Shown piece by piece: positions 17,147 to 27,558 of a DNA stretch of 64,000 nt. Position 1 is the first letter of the stretch, and every line of letters starts with the position of its first letter. The notes under the pieces were generated by a model, which had not been told where the DNA came from, ran no database searches, and was given only the letters and a program-made list of their open reading frames with translations. The stretch comes from Oleispira sp036960605 (GTDB lineage Bacteria; Pseudomonadota; Gammaproteobacteria; Pseudomonadales; Oceanobacteraceae), in contig JBALXI010000017.1 in assembly GCA_036960605.1 (NCBI GenBank), forward strand, positions 21,927-85,926, read 5' to 3'. Made by a program: the position numbers and the translations under genes.

Positions 17147-20100
17147 TTACTCTGGACGAGTGCGCATGTTATCTAATAACTGCTGTAAATCTGCAGCTTT
17201 TGGCTTAACTAACCAGAACTTACCGATGAAACCATCAAAATCTTCTAAGATTTCTTCACCCCAAGCGCTGCCAGTTTCGGCAACGAACTCCGTGATAACA
17301 CCACGAAGATGATTGCGGTAGCCTTCCGTAAATTCATTGTTAATACGATTTATATCCACAAGCTCGTGGTTATAAAGATCAACAAAGCTATTATCTAGGT
17401 CCAATACATAAGCGAAACCGCCCGTCATACCGGCACCGAAGTTGTAGCCCGTCTTTCCTAGAACACAAACCATTCCGCCTGTCATATATTCACAACAGTG
17501 ATCGCCTGTACCTTCAACAACCGCATGGGTGCCGGAGTTACGAACCGCAAAACGTTCGCCTGCACGACCCGCCGCAAGCAATTTACCGCCCGTTGCACCG
17601 TATAAGCAGGTATTACCAATAATGGAGGTATCTTGAGACTTAAACACAGAACCTTTTGGTGGGAATACAACCAGCTTACCGCCTGTCATACCCTTACCCA
17701 CGTAATCGTTGGCATCGCCTTCAAGACGCATTTCTAAGCCGCCCGCGTTCCAAACACCCCAAGACTGGCCAACTGTACCCGTCAAGCTTAGCTTGATTGG
17801 CGCTATTGCCATACCTTGGTTACCGTGACGCTTAGCGATTTCACCCGATAGGCGTGCACCAATAGAACGGTCACAGTTGGTCACGTTAAAGCTGAACTCA
17901 CCGCCTTTCTTGGCTTCGATAGTAGCTAAAGTTTCTTCAACCATACGCTCCGCTAATAATCCCTGATCAAAGGGAATATTGCGTTCAACCTGAACCGTAT
18001 GCGGCTTGTCTGCAGGAATATGATCATTGGCCAATAAAGGCGTTAGATCTAAATTACGCTGCTTAGACGTATTGCCTTCGATCATTTCTAATAGATCAGT
18101 ACGACCAACCAGCTCTTCCATCGAGCGGATTCCCATCTGGGCCATCAAGCCACGAATCTCTTCAGCAACAAAATGGAAATAGTTTTTAACCATTTCTGCC
18201 GTGCCGATGTAATGTTTATCACGCAAGTTTTCGTTCTGCGTCGCCACACCGGTCGCGCAGTTGTTCAGGTGACAAATACGTAAGTATTTGCAACCCACAG
18301 CAACCATTGGCAAAGTACCAAAACCAAAGGATTCAGCACCTAACATAGCGCCTTTAACCACATCTAGACCTGACTTTAAGCCACCATCTGTCTGTACGCG
18401 AACCTTGCCACGCAAGTCGTTGCCACGAAGTGATTGATGCGCTTCTGCTAAACCAAGCTCCCATGGAGAACCGGCATACTTAATAGAAGTTAATGGTGAA
18501 GCAGCCGTACCACCGTCGTAACCAGAGATGGTAATCAAGTCAGCGTAAGCTTTCGCTACACCCGCTGCAATCGTACCGACACCCGGCTCCGATACTAGCT
18601 TCACAGAAACTAATGCGGTTGGATTAACTTGCTTCAAATCGAAAATCAGCTGAGCTAAATCTTCAATAGAATAAATATCGTGATGCGGAGGCGGTGAAAT
18701 CAATGTCACACCCGGAACCGAATAACGCAGCGTAGCGATTAAGTCATTAACCTTACCGCCCGGTAGCTGACCACCTTCGCCAGGCTTAGCGCCTTGGGCT
18801 ACTTTGATCTGCAATACATCAGCGCTGGATAAGTAGTGTGGCGTTACACCAAAACGTCCAGATGCAATCTGCTTGATCTTGGAGTTTTTATTGGTGCCAT
18901 AACGCTTAGGATCTTCACCACCTTCACCTGAATTTGAACGTCCGCCCAATTCATTCATCGCTTCTGCTAGCGCTTCGTGTGCCTCTGGAGAAAGAGCACC
19001 CAGAGACATCGCTGCGGTATCAAATCGCTTGAAGATTTGGCTTACAGGCTCAACTTCAGAAATATCGATCGCTTTAACGTCTTTACTGATCGCTAATAAG
19101 TCACGAATCGTCGCTACTGGGCGGTTATTAACCAGGTCTGCGAAACGGTCGTAAGCTTTTTGATCATTCTGCTGTACAGCTTGCTGAATGTTCATGATCA
19201 CTTCTGGATTGTACGCGTGGTATTCACCACCGTGTACATACTTCAATAAACCACCTTGCTCTAGTGGCTTACGCGCAATCCAAGCATTCTGTTCAACCCA
19301 TTCCAAATCTTCTTGGAAATCGGCAAATGTCGCGCCTTCGATACGGCTACTTACACCGACAAAACAGAGATCAACGATTTCTGTACTCAAACCAATCGCT
19401 TCAAATAACTGCGACCCACGGTAAGAGGCAATGGTAGAAATACCCATTTTAGACAAGATCTTCATCAAGCCTTTGCGAATACCTTTACGGAAATTCTGCT
19501 GCGACTTTAATGGATCACCGAGCAGTTCACTGCTGCGATGCATATCTTCAAGAATATCGTACGCCAACCATGGATAAACGGCTGTCGCACCAAAACCTAG
19601 CAATACGGCAAAATGATGTGCATCACGTGCGGAACCGGTTTCGACAACGATGTTCGAATCACAACGTAAGCCTTTCGCTACTAGGTGGTGATGAACAGCA
19701 CCCGTCGCCATAACGGCTGGAACGACTAACTCACCTTGAGCAACCTGACGGTCACTTAAGATCAAAACTACCGCGCCATCGCGTACTTGCTTTTCTGCTT
19801 CTGCATTAATGGCTTCGATGGCCGCTTTTAGATCCGTTCCTGCTTGATAAGCAAGCTTAATGGTCACGTCTTTAAAGGCTGCATTGCCCGTATTTTTCAA
19901 ACCGTGGAATTTCAACGGTGAAATAACAGGCGACGTTAGAATAATACGTTCCGCGTGGTCGGCCTTCTCTTCGAAAACGTTCTTTTCCACACCGATACAC
20001 GTTTCTAACGACATCACGATCGCTTCACGCAATGGATCGATCGGTGGATTAGTCACCTGAGCAAACTTCTGACGGAAATAATCGGCAACGTGACGAACGC

Positions 20101-21613
20101 GCAAAGACAATACGGCCATCGGTGTATCATCACCCATAGAACCGGTTGCTTCTTGACCTGCTTCCGCCATCGGGCGTAAAACCTGGTCACGTTCTTCAAA
20201 GCTGACTAGTTGAAGCTTCTGATGGGCCTTTAATTCATCAGCCGTTAGCGGCTGATCTTTCTTCAAAGACTGCAACTGTAAGCGCGATTCAATGCGAACG
20301 CTGTTTTGTTTCAGCCATTTCTTATAAGGCTTACGCTGCTTTAACAGATTATCAATCGCAGCGGCATCCAGAATGGTGCCTTCTTGTGTATCAATGGCTA
20401 GAATTTCGCCTGGACCAACACGTCCTTTAGAGACAACATCTTCAGGCTTATAGCCGTGAACACCTACTTCAGAGGCAACCGTAATAAAGTCGTCTTTAGT
20501 GATTACCCAGCGCGAAGGACGTAAACCGTTACGGTCAAGACCACAAACCGCATAACGACCATCGGTCATTACTAGGCCAGCCGGACCATCCCAAGGCTCC
20601 ATGTGCATAGAGTTGTATTCATAGAATGCGCGTAGATCAGCATCCATTGTTTCAACATTTTGCCATGCAGGCGGAATCATCATACGAACAGCACGGAACA
20701 TACCCATGCCGCCAGTAACCAATAGCTCTAACATGTTATCCATTGAGGATGAGTCAGAACCCGTGGTATTTACAATCGGCGATAACTGCTCTAAGTCAGG
20801 CAACAGCTCACTACGGAACTTGCTACTACGAGCGTTAGACCAATTACGGTTACCACTAATGGTATTAATTTCACCGTTGTGCGCCAACATACGGAACGGC
20901 TGAGCCAAAGGCCAGCGCGGCTGCGTATTGGTCGAGAAGCGTTGGTGGAAAACACAAATAGCGGTTTCCAAACGTTCGTCGGCCAGGTCTAAGAAAAATG
21001 CAGGTAGGTCAACAGGCATGGTTAAGCCTTTATATGACAATACATTTTCCGACAGACTCGCAATATAGAAATCTGGAAATTGGGTCAACGCTTTCTCAGC
21101 AAAACGACGGCCATAAAACAATTTTACGCCGAAAGTTTCACTGCTTAGAGCTTCACTATTCTTGGCTTCGTCAGCAGTAATAAATACTTGCTCGAAGCGG
21201 GGTAAACAATCAATCGCCATAGGACCAAGACAGTCGTTATTAGTTGGCACTGTGCGCCAGCCTAATACGTTCAAGCCTTGTTCTGACATTGCTTTTTCTA
21301 ACGCAGCTTTCTGCTGCGCATAGATTGCATCGTCAAGATCCATAAACAACATGCCGATGGCATATTGCTCGGGCAAACTAATGCCCTGCTCTTGCGCGAC
21401 TGCACGCAAGAAAGAGTCTGGCTTTTGGATTAACATCCCACAACCGTCACCGGTCTTACCATCTGCAGCGATACCACCTCGGTGGGTCATGCAGGTTAGG
21501 GAGTCAATCGCCGTCTCTAACAACTTATGGCTGGTTTGTCCCTTTAAATGGGCAATCAAACCAAAACCACAGTTATCTTTAAAGTCACCTGGAGTGTATA
21601 GACCAGTTCTCAT
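17147..21613 (-). CDS. gltB: Glutamate synthase (NADPH) large subunit
   Basis: The 1488-residue protein transfers the amide of glutamine to 2-oxoglutarate. The first 14 residues are a propeptide; the mature enzyme would start at Cys15 (NCGFGLIAHLKG), the glutaminase nucleophile. Order of domains: class II glutamine amidotransferase (15-about 420), central domain, FMN-binding synthase domain with SVKLVSEPGVG and 'ISGYDGGTAASP' and the Fe-S Cys cluster (CKYLRICHLNNCATG, about 1140), then the GXGXG beta-helix domain at the end. Length agrees with the family (E. coli 1486). It is first in the gltBD operon with about 190 bp of upstream region. Confidence 0.98.
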   Translation of the reverse strand: MRTGLYTPGDFKDNCGFGLIAHLKGQTSHKLLETAIDSLTCMTHRGGIAADGKTGDGCGMLIQKPDSFLRAVAQEQGISLPEQYAIGMLFMDLDDAIYAQQKAALEKAMSEQGLNVLGWRTVPTNNDCLGPMAIDCLPRFEQVFITADEAKNSEALSSETFGVKLFYGRRFAEKALTQFPDFYIASLSENVLSYKGLTMPVDLPAFFLDLADERLETAICVFHQRFSTNTQPRWPLAQPFRMLAHNGEINTISGNRNWSNARSSKFRSELLPDLEQLSPIVNTTGSDSSSMDNMLELLVTGGMGMFRAVRMMIPPAWQNVETMDADLRAFYEYNSMHMEPWDGPAGLVMTDGRYAVCGLDRNGLRPSRWVITKDDFITVASEVGVHGYKPEDVVSKGRVGPGEILAIDTQEGTILDAAAIDNLLKQRKPYKKWLKQNSVRIESRLQLQSLKKDQPLTADELKAHQKLQLVSFEERDQVLRPMAEAGQEATGSMGDDTPMAVLSLRVRHVADYFRQKFAQVTNPPIDPLREAIVMSLETCIGVEKNVFEEKADHAERIILTSPVISPLKFHGLKNTGNAAFKDVTIKLAYQAGTDLKAAIEAINAEAEKQVRDGAVVLILSDRQVAQGELVVPAVMATGAVHHHLVAKGLRCDSNIVVETGSARDAHHFAVLLGFGATAVYPWLAYDILEDMHRSSELLGDPLKSQQNFRKGIRKGLMKILSKMGISTIASYRGSQLFEAIGLSTEIVDLCFVGVSSRIEGATFADFQEDLEWVEQNAWIARKPLEQGGLLKYVHGGEYHAYNPEVIMNIQQAVQQNDQKAYDRFADLVNNRPVATIRDLLAISKDVKAIDISEVEPVSQIFKRFDTAAMSLGALSPEAHEALAEAMNELGGRSNSGEGGEDPKRYGTNKNSKIKQIASGRFGVTPHYLSSADVLQIKVAQGAKPGEGGQLPGGKVNDLIATLRYSVPGVTLISPPPHHDIYSIEDLAQLIFDLKQVNPTALVSVKLVSEPGVGTIAAGVAKAYADLITISGYDGGTAASPLTSIKYAGSPWELGLAEAHQSLRGNDLRGKVRVQTDGGLKSGLDVVKGAMLGAESFGFGTLPMVAVGCKYLRICHLNNCATGVATQNENLRDKHYIGTAEMVKNYFHFVAEEIRGLMAQMGIRSMEELVGRTDLLEMIEGNTSKQRNLDLTPLLANDHIPADKPHTVQVERNIPFDQGLLAERMVEETLATIEAKKGGEFSFNVTNCDRSIGARLSGEIAKRHGNQGMAIAPIKLSLTGTVGQSWGVWNAGGLEMRLEGDANDYVGKGMTGGKLVVFPPKGSVFKSQDTSIIGNTCLYGATGGKLLAAGRAGERFAVRNSGTHAVVEGTGDHCCEYMTGGMVCVLGKTGYNFGAGMTGGFAYVLDLDNSFVDLYNHELVDINRINNEFTEGYRNHLRGVITEFVAETGSAWGEEILEDFDGFIGKFWLVKPKAADLQQLLDNMRTRPE

Positions 21614-21801
21614 AGAACAGCTCTCATCAACAAAAAAATCAGTAAATTCAAGGGCTTAGGAGCGCCCAATGCTCAATAAATGAGCTGCGTACAGTCAAAA
21701 GGGAGCTTATTCTACATGAATGAGGCGTCTGTCACAAATTCTGGCGCTCAAGCTGTATTATTTTTATACAGACTGAGCCAGAAATGGATATAGATTCCAC
21801 C

Positions 21802-23259
21802 CTAAATTCGGGCTTTTAGCTGTGCCTGAATGGGGCTAATAGAGCGCACCCAAGGGTTTTGCTTACGCAACGTTGTCGTTAACGCTTTGGATTGCTCATT
21901 CGCCAGCGCTCGTGACTTAAAAGGTCCTGCTATAACGACATGCCATGGTTTGCCTTTATGCTCAGTTTGGTAGCTGCGAAGTTGAATGGCTTTCGTTGCA
22001 TTATCCCCGATAAAGGCTAGCGCATTGTCAGAACTATGAGAACCAAATAACTGAATAACGAATTCACTGCTGGCCGCTGCTATCAATACCTGCTCATTCT
22101 TGGAATAAACGATTTCGTGCTCTTTTGTGACAGCTTCGTTTATCACGGTCTCCTTCAATACGGGGCCGCTTTGTACAAGCTCATTTGATCGCGGTTCACT
22201 TAACACCCTACTTTGCTCTTGCAGAAGATCCGCAGCTACAGGCGCTGTAAAATTAAAATCAACCTCTTTCGTTGCCGCAGTGTCTATTAACGACGCTTCT
22301 TCTACCGTAGCAACAAAAGGAACACCTTCCGCTATAGCTAAGGAAGATTCCACCGGTATCGACTCTGCAGCAAAAGGCGTACTGGCTTCAACGATGATAT
22401 TATCTGACTCAAGTACGGTAGAGTTATTCTGATAAAAATAGGCTACGACAAGTACTGAAGCGACCATCAGCATGGCTGCGATATGCGTTATTGGAAATTT
22501 AGTAGCTTCCACATTTTTCTGTTGGGGTTTTACTCCGGCAACAATTTGCTGTGCAAGGTAGAGTATTTTTCCTGGATTACCCACCGACTGCTGTACAATA
22601 TAATCGACTTGCTCAGCAGACCAATCCTTATCTGGAAATTGTTCTAGCAAAAGAATTTCAGCTTCGTCATCAATGAATGACTCGACTGCCATCACATGAA
22701 ATGGCGCTTGCGGTTCTGTTAGTGTTAAAAGCTTATTTTCAAAAATAGTAGGAGCCAACAGCATAATATGCAGGGCACTGGGAGCTAATAAAGCCAGCTG
22801 GTTTATATCTTCTAAAACATCATCAGATAACTGATCGGCTTGATCGATAATAAGTAAGACTGAACCTTGCTCTTCTGCGGAAATCTGCAAACACTGAACT
22901 AATATTTGCTGCTCAATGCTATCAACATCATCGGCTAACTCCGCCAAATCTAAAAACTGTGCTAATTTATGCAGAGCATCGAGATAAGAAAGAGAGAAAT
23001 ACGCTTCCAGCATTAAACTTTGATCAGGAACTTCGCGACTGGCTAATAAAGCTTTTGCAATAAAAGTTTTACCCATGCCTTTATCTGCACAAACAAGAAT
23101 CAATAGCTCACTATACGATGATAAATGCTGTAGCAGTTCAAGCTGTTTTAACTGCGAGCTAGATAAGCTAGGAGGGGAAAAAGGCTGTGTTGTAATCAAA
23201 CGCTCATCCATAGAAGCATCCACATCGTCATCAAGCGCTGCAAAAAACTCAGTATCCAT
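21802..23259 (-). CDS. AAA ATPase with SPOR domain (DamX-like, cell division associated)
   Basis: The 485-residue protein combines three parts. The first is an ExeA-type P-loop ATPase domain with Walker A ADKGMGKT (58-65) and Walker B-like LLIIDQAD. The second is a single membrane helix (about 255-277, 'IAAMLMVASVLVVAYFY'). The third is a low-complexity periplasmic linker ending in a C-terminal SPOR domain (about 407-485, starting EFVIQLFGS) that should bind denuded septal peptidoglycan. Gene order aroK-aroB-this gene equals aroK-aroB-damX of E. coli, but DamX there has no intact ATPase motif. It follows aroB by 23 bp. It is probably last in the pil-aro run, though no clear terminator was found. 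Confidence 0.85.
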   Translation of the reverse strand: MDTEFFAALDDDVDASMDERLITTQPFSPPSLSSSQLKQLELLQHLSSYSELLILVCADKGMGKTFIAKALLASREVPDQSLMLEAYFSLSYLDALHKLAQFLDLAELADDVDSIEQQILVQCLQISAEEQGSVLLIIDQADQLSDDVLEDINQLALLAPSALHIMLLAPTIFENKLLTLTEPQAPFHVMAVESFIDDEAEILLLEQFPDKDWSAEQVDYIVQQSVGNPGKILYLAQQIVAGVKPQQKNVEATKFPITHIAAMLMVASVLVVAYFYQNNSTVLESDNIIVEASTPFAAESIPVESSLAIAEGVPFVATVEEASLIDTAATKEVDFNFTAPVAADLLQEQSRVLSEPRSNELVQSGPVLKETVINEAVTKEHEIVYSKNEQVLIAAASSEFVIQLFGSHSSDNALAFIGDNATKAIQLRSYQTEHKGKPWHVVIAGPFKSRALANEQSKALTTTLRKQNPWVRSISPIQAQLKARI

Positions 23260-23282
23260 ATGCGCCCTCTCCTATTATTTTT

Positions 23283-24371
23283 TTAGTAACCTAACTGCTC
23301 ACCTGCAGCCAAAGTTTGATGTAATGTATCAGCTGAAAAATCTGACGTCACTACTGCTTCACCAATGGAAGATAATAAAACCAAACGGAGTTTTCCATCT
23401 AGTACTTTTTTATCAACTTGCATTAGGTCAATGAAGTCTTGATTACTCATTTCTATCGGTGGCACACAAGGTAACTGGGCTCTTTTCAACAAGCTTTGTA
23501 AGCCATGAACGTCTTGCTGGCTAATATTACCTAAACGCCAAGACAGATCTGCTGCCATGACCATTCCTGCCGCGACAGCCTCGCCATGCAACCACACACC
23601 ATAACCTTGGTTGGTTTCAATAGCATGGCCAAAAGTATGGCCAAAATTAAGAATAGCGCGGATACCACCTTCTCTTTCATCTTGAGCAACCACCGCCGCT
23701 TTATCTAAACAACTCAACTCAACAGCCATCGATAAAGTTTTCGCATCGTAAGATGCCAAAGCTTCCATATTCTCATTTAACCACTGATAGAATTGGTTAT
23801 TACAGATCAAACCGTATTTCAGTACTTCAGCAATCCCTGCAGACAACTCACGCTGGGGTAAAGTATTTAATACTGAGATATCTGCGATAACCGCCTTTGG
23901 CTGATAGAAAGCGCCTATCATATTTTTACCCATAGGGTGATTCACGGCGGTTTTTCCACCGACGGATGAATCGACCTGGGACAATAGCGTAGTAGGCACC
24001 TGAATAAAGTCCACACCGCGCTGATAACAAGAGGCCGCAAAACCTGTCATATCACCCACAACACCGCCACCAAGAGCAATTAATGTGGTTGTTCGGTTGT
24101 GACGTTTAGTTAATAAGGCATCAAAAATTAAATTCAATGTCTCCAAATTCTTATATTCTTCGCCGTCGGGTAGAATCACTTCATCAACATCGAATTGACT
24201 CAGTGCCGACTTAACTTTTTCAAGATAAAGCGGAGCGACGGTTGTATTAGTAACAATCATCACCTGTTTACCTTTGATATAAGGCGTAAAAAGCTCAGGT
24301 TTGGAAATTAACGATTCACCGATGAATATCGGATAGCTACGATCTGCTAGATCAACTGTAAGTGTCTTCAT
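23283..24371 (-). CDS. aroB: 3-dehydroquinate synthase
   Basis: This is the second enzyme of the shikimate pathway, NAD and metal dependent. The 362-residue product (same length as E. coli AroB) starts MKTLTVDLADRSYPI. It contains 'ALGGGVVGDMTGFAASCYQRG', the segment 'STVGGKTAVN-like' SSVGGKTAVNHP, and the metal-ligand motif 'LNFGHTFGHAIE'. The ATG at 24371 is favoured by length and alignment; ATG 24380 in the same frame is also possible. The start overlaps the end of aroK by 20 bp, so translation is coupled. Confidence 0.95.
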   Translation of the reverse strand: MKTLTVDLADRSYPIFIGESLISKPELFTPYIKGKQVMIVTNTTVAPLYLEKVKSALSQFDVDEVILPDGEEYKNLETLNLIFDALLTKRHNRTTTLIALGGGVVGDMTGFAASCYQRGVDFIQVPTTLLSQVDSSVGGKTAVNHPMGKNMIGAFYQPKAVIADISVLNTLPQRELSAGIAEVLKYGLICNNQFYQWLNENMEALASYDAKTLSMAVELSCLDKAAVVAQDEREGGIRAILNFGHTFGHAIETNQGYGVWLHGEAVAAGMVMAADLSWRLGNISQQDVHGLQSLLKRAQLPCVPPIEMSNQDFIDLMQVDKKVLDGKLRLVLLSSIGEAVVTSDFSADTLHQTLAAGEQLGY

Positions 24372-24906
24372 TATTGCCATCAATAATATTATCTTCTGCT
24401 AAACGTCGCATGATTTCATTCACAACATTTTTAGGATTACGCTGATCTGTTTGAATAACAATATCTGCGATTTCTTGATACAGAGGATCGCGCTTAGCAA
24501 ATAAGTCGCTAAGTACTTGCATAGGATCTTCCGTTTGTAATAACGGCCGGTTTTTGTCCCGGCCCGTGCGCGCAAGTTGCTGCTCAACTGAAGTACGAAG
24601 ATAGACAACCGTTCCCCGCGCAGCTAAGTGAGTACGGTTGAGTTGACGCATGACCACACCACCACCAGTTGCCAAAAGTATACCCGACATTTGAGTCAAG
24701 TCATCGATGGCGCTTTCTTCTCGTGCTCGGAAACCTGCCTCCCCTTCTTTATCAAAAATCCAGGGGATATTGGTACCGCAACGTTCTTCTATCTCACGAT
24801 CAGAATCAATAAAATTTAATTCTAGTTCGCTAGATAAAAGACGACCGATGGTGCTTTTTCCAGCACCCATCGGTCCGACTAAGTATAGATTTAACGAATG
24901 TGACAT
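24352..24906 (-). CDS. aroK: Shikimate kinase
   Basis: The 184-residue enzyme phosphorylates shikimate with ATP. Walker A is GPMGAGKS (11-18), followed by the shikimate-binding 'FIDSDREIEERCG' and 'FRAREESAI', then LATGGGVV and the lid 'GRDKNRPLL'. It lies directly after pilQ (6 bp) and overlaps aroB, reproducing the pilQ-aroK-aroB order of Pseudomonas. Confidence 0.97.
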   Translation of the reverse strand: MSHSLNLYLVGPMGAGKSTIGRLLSSELELNFIDSDREIEERCGTNIPWIFDKEGEAGFRAREESAIDDLTQMSGILLATGGGVVMRQLNRTHLAARGTVVYLRTSVEQQLARTGRDKNRPLLQTEDPMQVLSDLFAKRDPLYQEIADIVIQTDQRNPKNVVNEIMRRLAEDNIIDGNNEDTYS

Positions 24907-24912
24907 TTAGTA

Positions 24913-27018
24913 TTAACGCGTACTCAAAGTATCTTTAACCAAACGAGGAGTAATAAAGATTAAAAGCTCAGCTTTACTCTCAACATGCTCTGTACGGCGG
25001 AATAATACGCCAAGTAGAGGTATATCGCCAAAGAATGGTGTCTTTGTTGTCGCAAAAGTTTCTTCAGAGCGGAAAATACCACCCAGAACAATCGTTTCGC
25101 CATTTTCAACCAACACCTGGGTTTCCAGAGCATTGGTATCAATCGTAGGACCTGCCGCGGTTACTTCACCGATAGAATCTTGATTAATCTTAAGATCCAT
25201 AATAATACGATCATCGGGAGTGATCTGAGGCGTAACCTCTAATTTCAATACTGCAGATTTAAACGATATCGACGTTGCACCACTTGAACTTGCTTCTTGA
25301 TACGGTATTTCTGTACCCGACTGAATACTGGCTGTTTGACCATCTGCCGTAATCACTCGAGGCTGAGAAACAATTTCTGCATTACCATCAGTCTCTACTG
25401 CCGATAGCTCAAGATCCAGTAAGTAATCGAAGGTTGATATGCCAACAGCTAATGAAGAAGCACCCACATCGCTCACACCCAAATCAACCACGTAAGCATC
25501 AGGGAAACTAACTTGACCGCCAGTCTCACCATTTCCACGATCGATTAATATTTGATTGGCTTCATTCAACGTCGTTTGACTTGCGCCAACCGTCATAAAG
25601 CTATCACTATTGGCTTTCATACCACCGCCACCCCAGCGAATACCCAGTTTTTCACCGACACTAGTATTGGCAATGACAATGCGCGCTTCAATCAATACTT
25701 GGCGAACCGGTATATCCAGTAAAGCAATGGCTTCACGAATTTTTTCAAGGTTATCGCCGGTATCTTTCATCAGTAAGGTATTGGTACGCTCATCAACCAC
25801 TGCCGTACCTCGCTTTGACATCAAGCCACTTTCCGATGTCAGCAAAGATGCAATATCGGTAGCTTTGGCATACCGTAGCTGTACATATTCAGACAATAAA
25901 GGGGCTAGCTCCTCTACCTGCTTGACCGCTTCTAGTTCAATTTTTTCACGAGCCGCAATTTCTTCTGCGGGCGCTACCAATAATACGTTGCCCATTTGAC
26001 GTTTCGCCAGCCCTTTAGTTTTTAATACTAAATCTAACGCTTGATCCCAAGGAACATTTTGTAAACGAAGAGTAATTCCGCCATCGACAGTATCTGATGC
26101 TACCAAGTTCTGGCCCGTAAAATCAGCAATTAACTGCAGTACTGCACGTACTTCAATATTTTGAAAGTTAAGCGATAATTTCTCACCGTTATAAGGGAAG
26201 TCTGTTTTAGCCAACTTCTCTTTTTCAGCCTTAGAAACTGGCTTGACACTAATCGCTAAAATACCATCGGCTTGATAGGCTAAATAATCATACTGTCCCT
26301 CTGGCTCAATATAAATAACCGTATTAGTGCCTTCCATATTGGCATCGATGTATTTAACCGGGGTTGCAAAATCAACCACATCCAATCGGCGACGCATATT
26401 TTCTGGCAGTACGGTATCTGTCAAAGTAACAATAATCTGTTTACCTTGCTGCTGAACATCAACATTAGCCTTAGGGTTACTTAATAATATCTGCACTAGA
26501 CCATCATTTTGCTCGCCACGACGAAAATCGACATTCATCACAGATGAAGGAGCCGTATTAGTCATGTCAGAATTTGAAGTATCCGCAACCACTTGATTAG
26601 GTTGCACATTCTGAACAGCGGTATCAACTGTTTTACCCATTAATATCAGCAAGCGATCATCGAGTGTCTCAACGGCATAAGGAACCAATTGAGCCAAACT
26701 CACAATGACGCGTGCTCGGTCTTTTGCATTAACCACAGTCGCTGTTCTGGCATTACCAAAACCAATCTTATGATACTTGGTATCAAGCTGACTATTAACA
26801 CCAGGGAGATCCAATGAGATACGCGCCGGCTTCTCTATCGTATACCCTCCCGGCACAGGTGGCTGACCATCAAAGATCAACTCCATTTGGGTAACATCCC
26901 CAGGCAATGCTGAGAATTTAATATCGACTAGATTTGAAGCAAAGCTCTGCGCACTGGCCACTGTTGCTAGCATAACTGCAACAAATACCTGTGCTGCCTT
27001 ACGAATACGGAGACTCAT
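24913..27018 (-). CDS. pilQ: Type IV pilus secretin PilQ
   Basis: PilQ forms the outer-membrane channel for type IV pili. The 701-residue product has a signal peptide (to about residue 28, ending SFAS). Two AMIN-type regions (about 30-130 and 165-270), a short secretin-and-TonB N domain ('LSLNFQNIEVRAVLQLIADFTGQNLV', about 285-350) and an N1 domain follow. The secretin core has 'LLDIPVRQVLIEARIV' and the signature 'VTPQITPDD...NGETIVLGGIF' near 625-675. The AGAGGA site precedes the ATG at 27018. It is last of the pilMNOPQ group, 5 bp after pilP. Confidence 0.96.
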   Translation of the reverse strand: MSLRIRKAAQVFVAVMLATVASAQSFASNLVDIKFSALPGDVTQMELIFDGQPPVPGGYTIEKPARISLDLPGVNSQLDTKYHKIGFGNARTATVVNAKDRARVIVSLAQLVPYAVETLDDRLLILMGKTVDTAVQNVQPNQVVADTSNSDMTNTAPSSVMNVDFRRGEQNDGLVQILLSNPKANVDVQQQGKQIIVTLTDTVLPENMRRRLDVVDFATPVKYIDANMEGTNTVIYIEPEGQYDYLAYQADGILAISVKPVSKAEKEKLAKTDFPYNGEKLSLNFQNIEVRAVLQLIADFTGQNLVASDTVDGGITLRLQNVPWDQALDLVLKTKGLAKRQMGNVLLVAPAEEIAAREKIELEAVKQVEELAPLLSEYVQLRYAKATDIASLLTSESGLMSKRGTAVVDERTNTLLMKDTGDNLEKIREAIALLDIPVRQVLIEARIVIANTSVGEKLGIRWGGGGMKANSDSFMTVGASQTTLNEANQILIDRGNGETGGQVSFPDAYVVDLGVSDVGASSLAVGISTFDYLLDLELSAVETDGNAEIVSQPRVITADGQTASIQSGTEIPYQEASSSGATSISFKSAVLKLEVTPQITPDDRIIMDLKINQDSIGEVTAAGPTIDTNALETQVLVENGETIVLGGIFRSEETFATTKTPFFGDIPLLGVLFRRTEHVESKAELLIFITPRLVKDTLSTR

Positions 27019-27023
27019 CTTTT

Positions 27024-27557
27024 TTATTCCTCTTCCACACCGGCTAAAACAAGTGAGCGTGGACGTTCAAGCCAACCACCTACACCGTTAGGTACAATTT
27101 CAATAATATCAATACGTTGTTGTGACACACGAACCACCTTTCCATGGTTTTGCCCCATGTAATAGCCTTCTTTAACTTTATGAATACCACTATCTGGAAC
27201 GGAAACCAACGCCCATAACTGATCTTCCTTTCGCTTAATAGTACCGACCATAGAGAAAGATCCGAATGAATGCTGCTCCAACTGCTCTTTCGAACGATTT
27301 AGATCAGGCTGAATATTTTCACCTGGAGCTACTTGTTTGATCACCTCATCTAAATTCACGGGTAAATCAAACGGCGAACGTAAACCTGCAGCACTATAAC
27401 TAAAAGCCTCATAAGGCTCAAAAACTGGCAAAGGCTCAATCACTCCTCGCGGCTGACTCATAACACCATCCACAAATTGTTTAAGGTCAGTTGTGCCTGA
27501 AGTTACGCCACAAGCGGTCATTAACGAAGTAAGCAATAATAAGGTTATTTTTCTCAC
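27024..27557 (-). CDS. pilP: Type IV pilus inner-membrane lipoprotein PilP
   Basis: PilP links the PilMNO inner-membrane complex to the PilQ secretin. The product has a lipoprotein signal (RKITLLLLTSLMTAC) and the PilP beta-domain ('GSFSMVGTIKRKEDQLWALV', 'VKEGYYMGQNHGKVVRV'). I place the start at GTG 27557 because AAGGGGAG lies four bases before it; an ATG at 27572 in frame would add five residues and overlap pilO. With the GTG start it is 177 residues and begins 1 bp after the pilO stop. Confidence 0.9.
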   Translation of the reverse strand: MRKITLLLLTSLMTACGVTSGTTDLKQFVDGVMSQPRGVIEPLPVFEPYEAFSYSAAGLRSPFDLPVNLDEVIKQVAPGENIQPDLNRSKEQLEQHSFGSFSMVGTIKRKEDQLWALVSVPDSGIHKVKEGYYMGQNHGKVVRVSQQRIDIIEIVPNGVGGWLERPRSLVLAGVEEE

Positions 27558-27558
27558 G

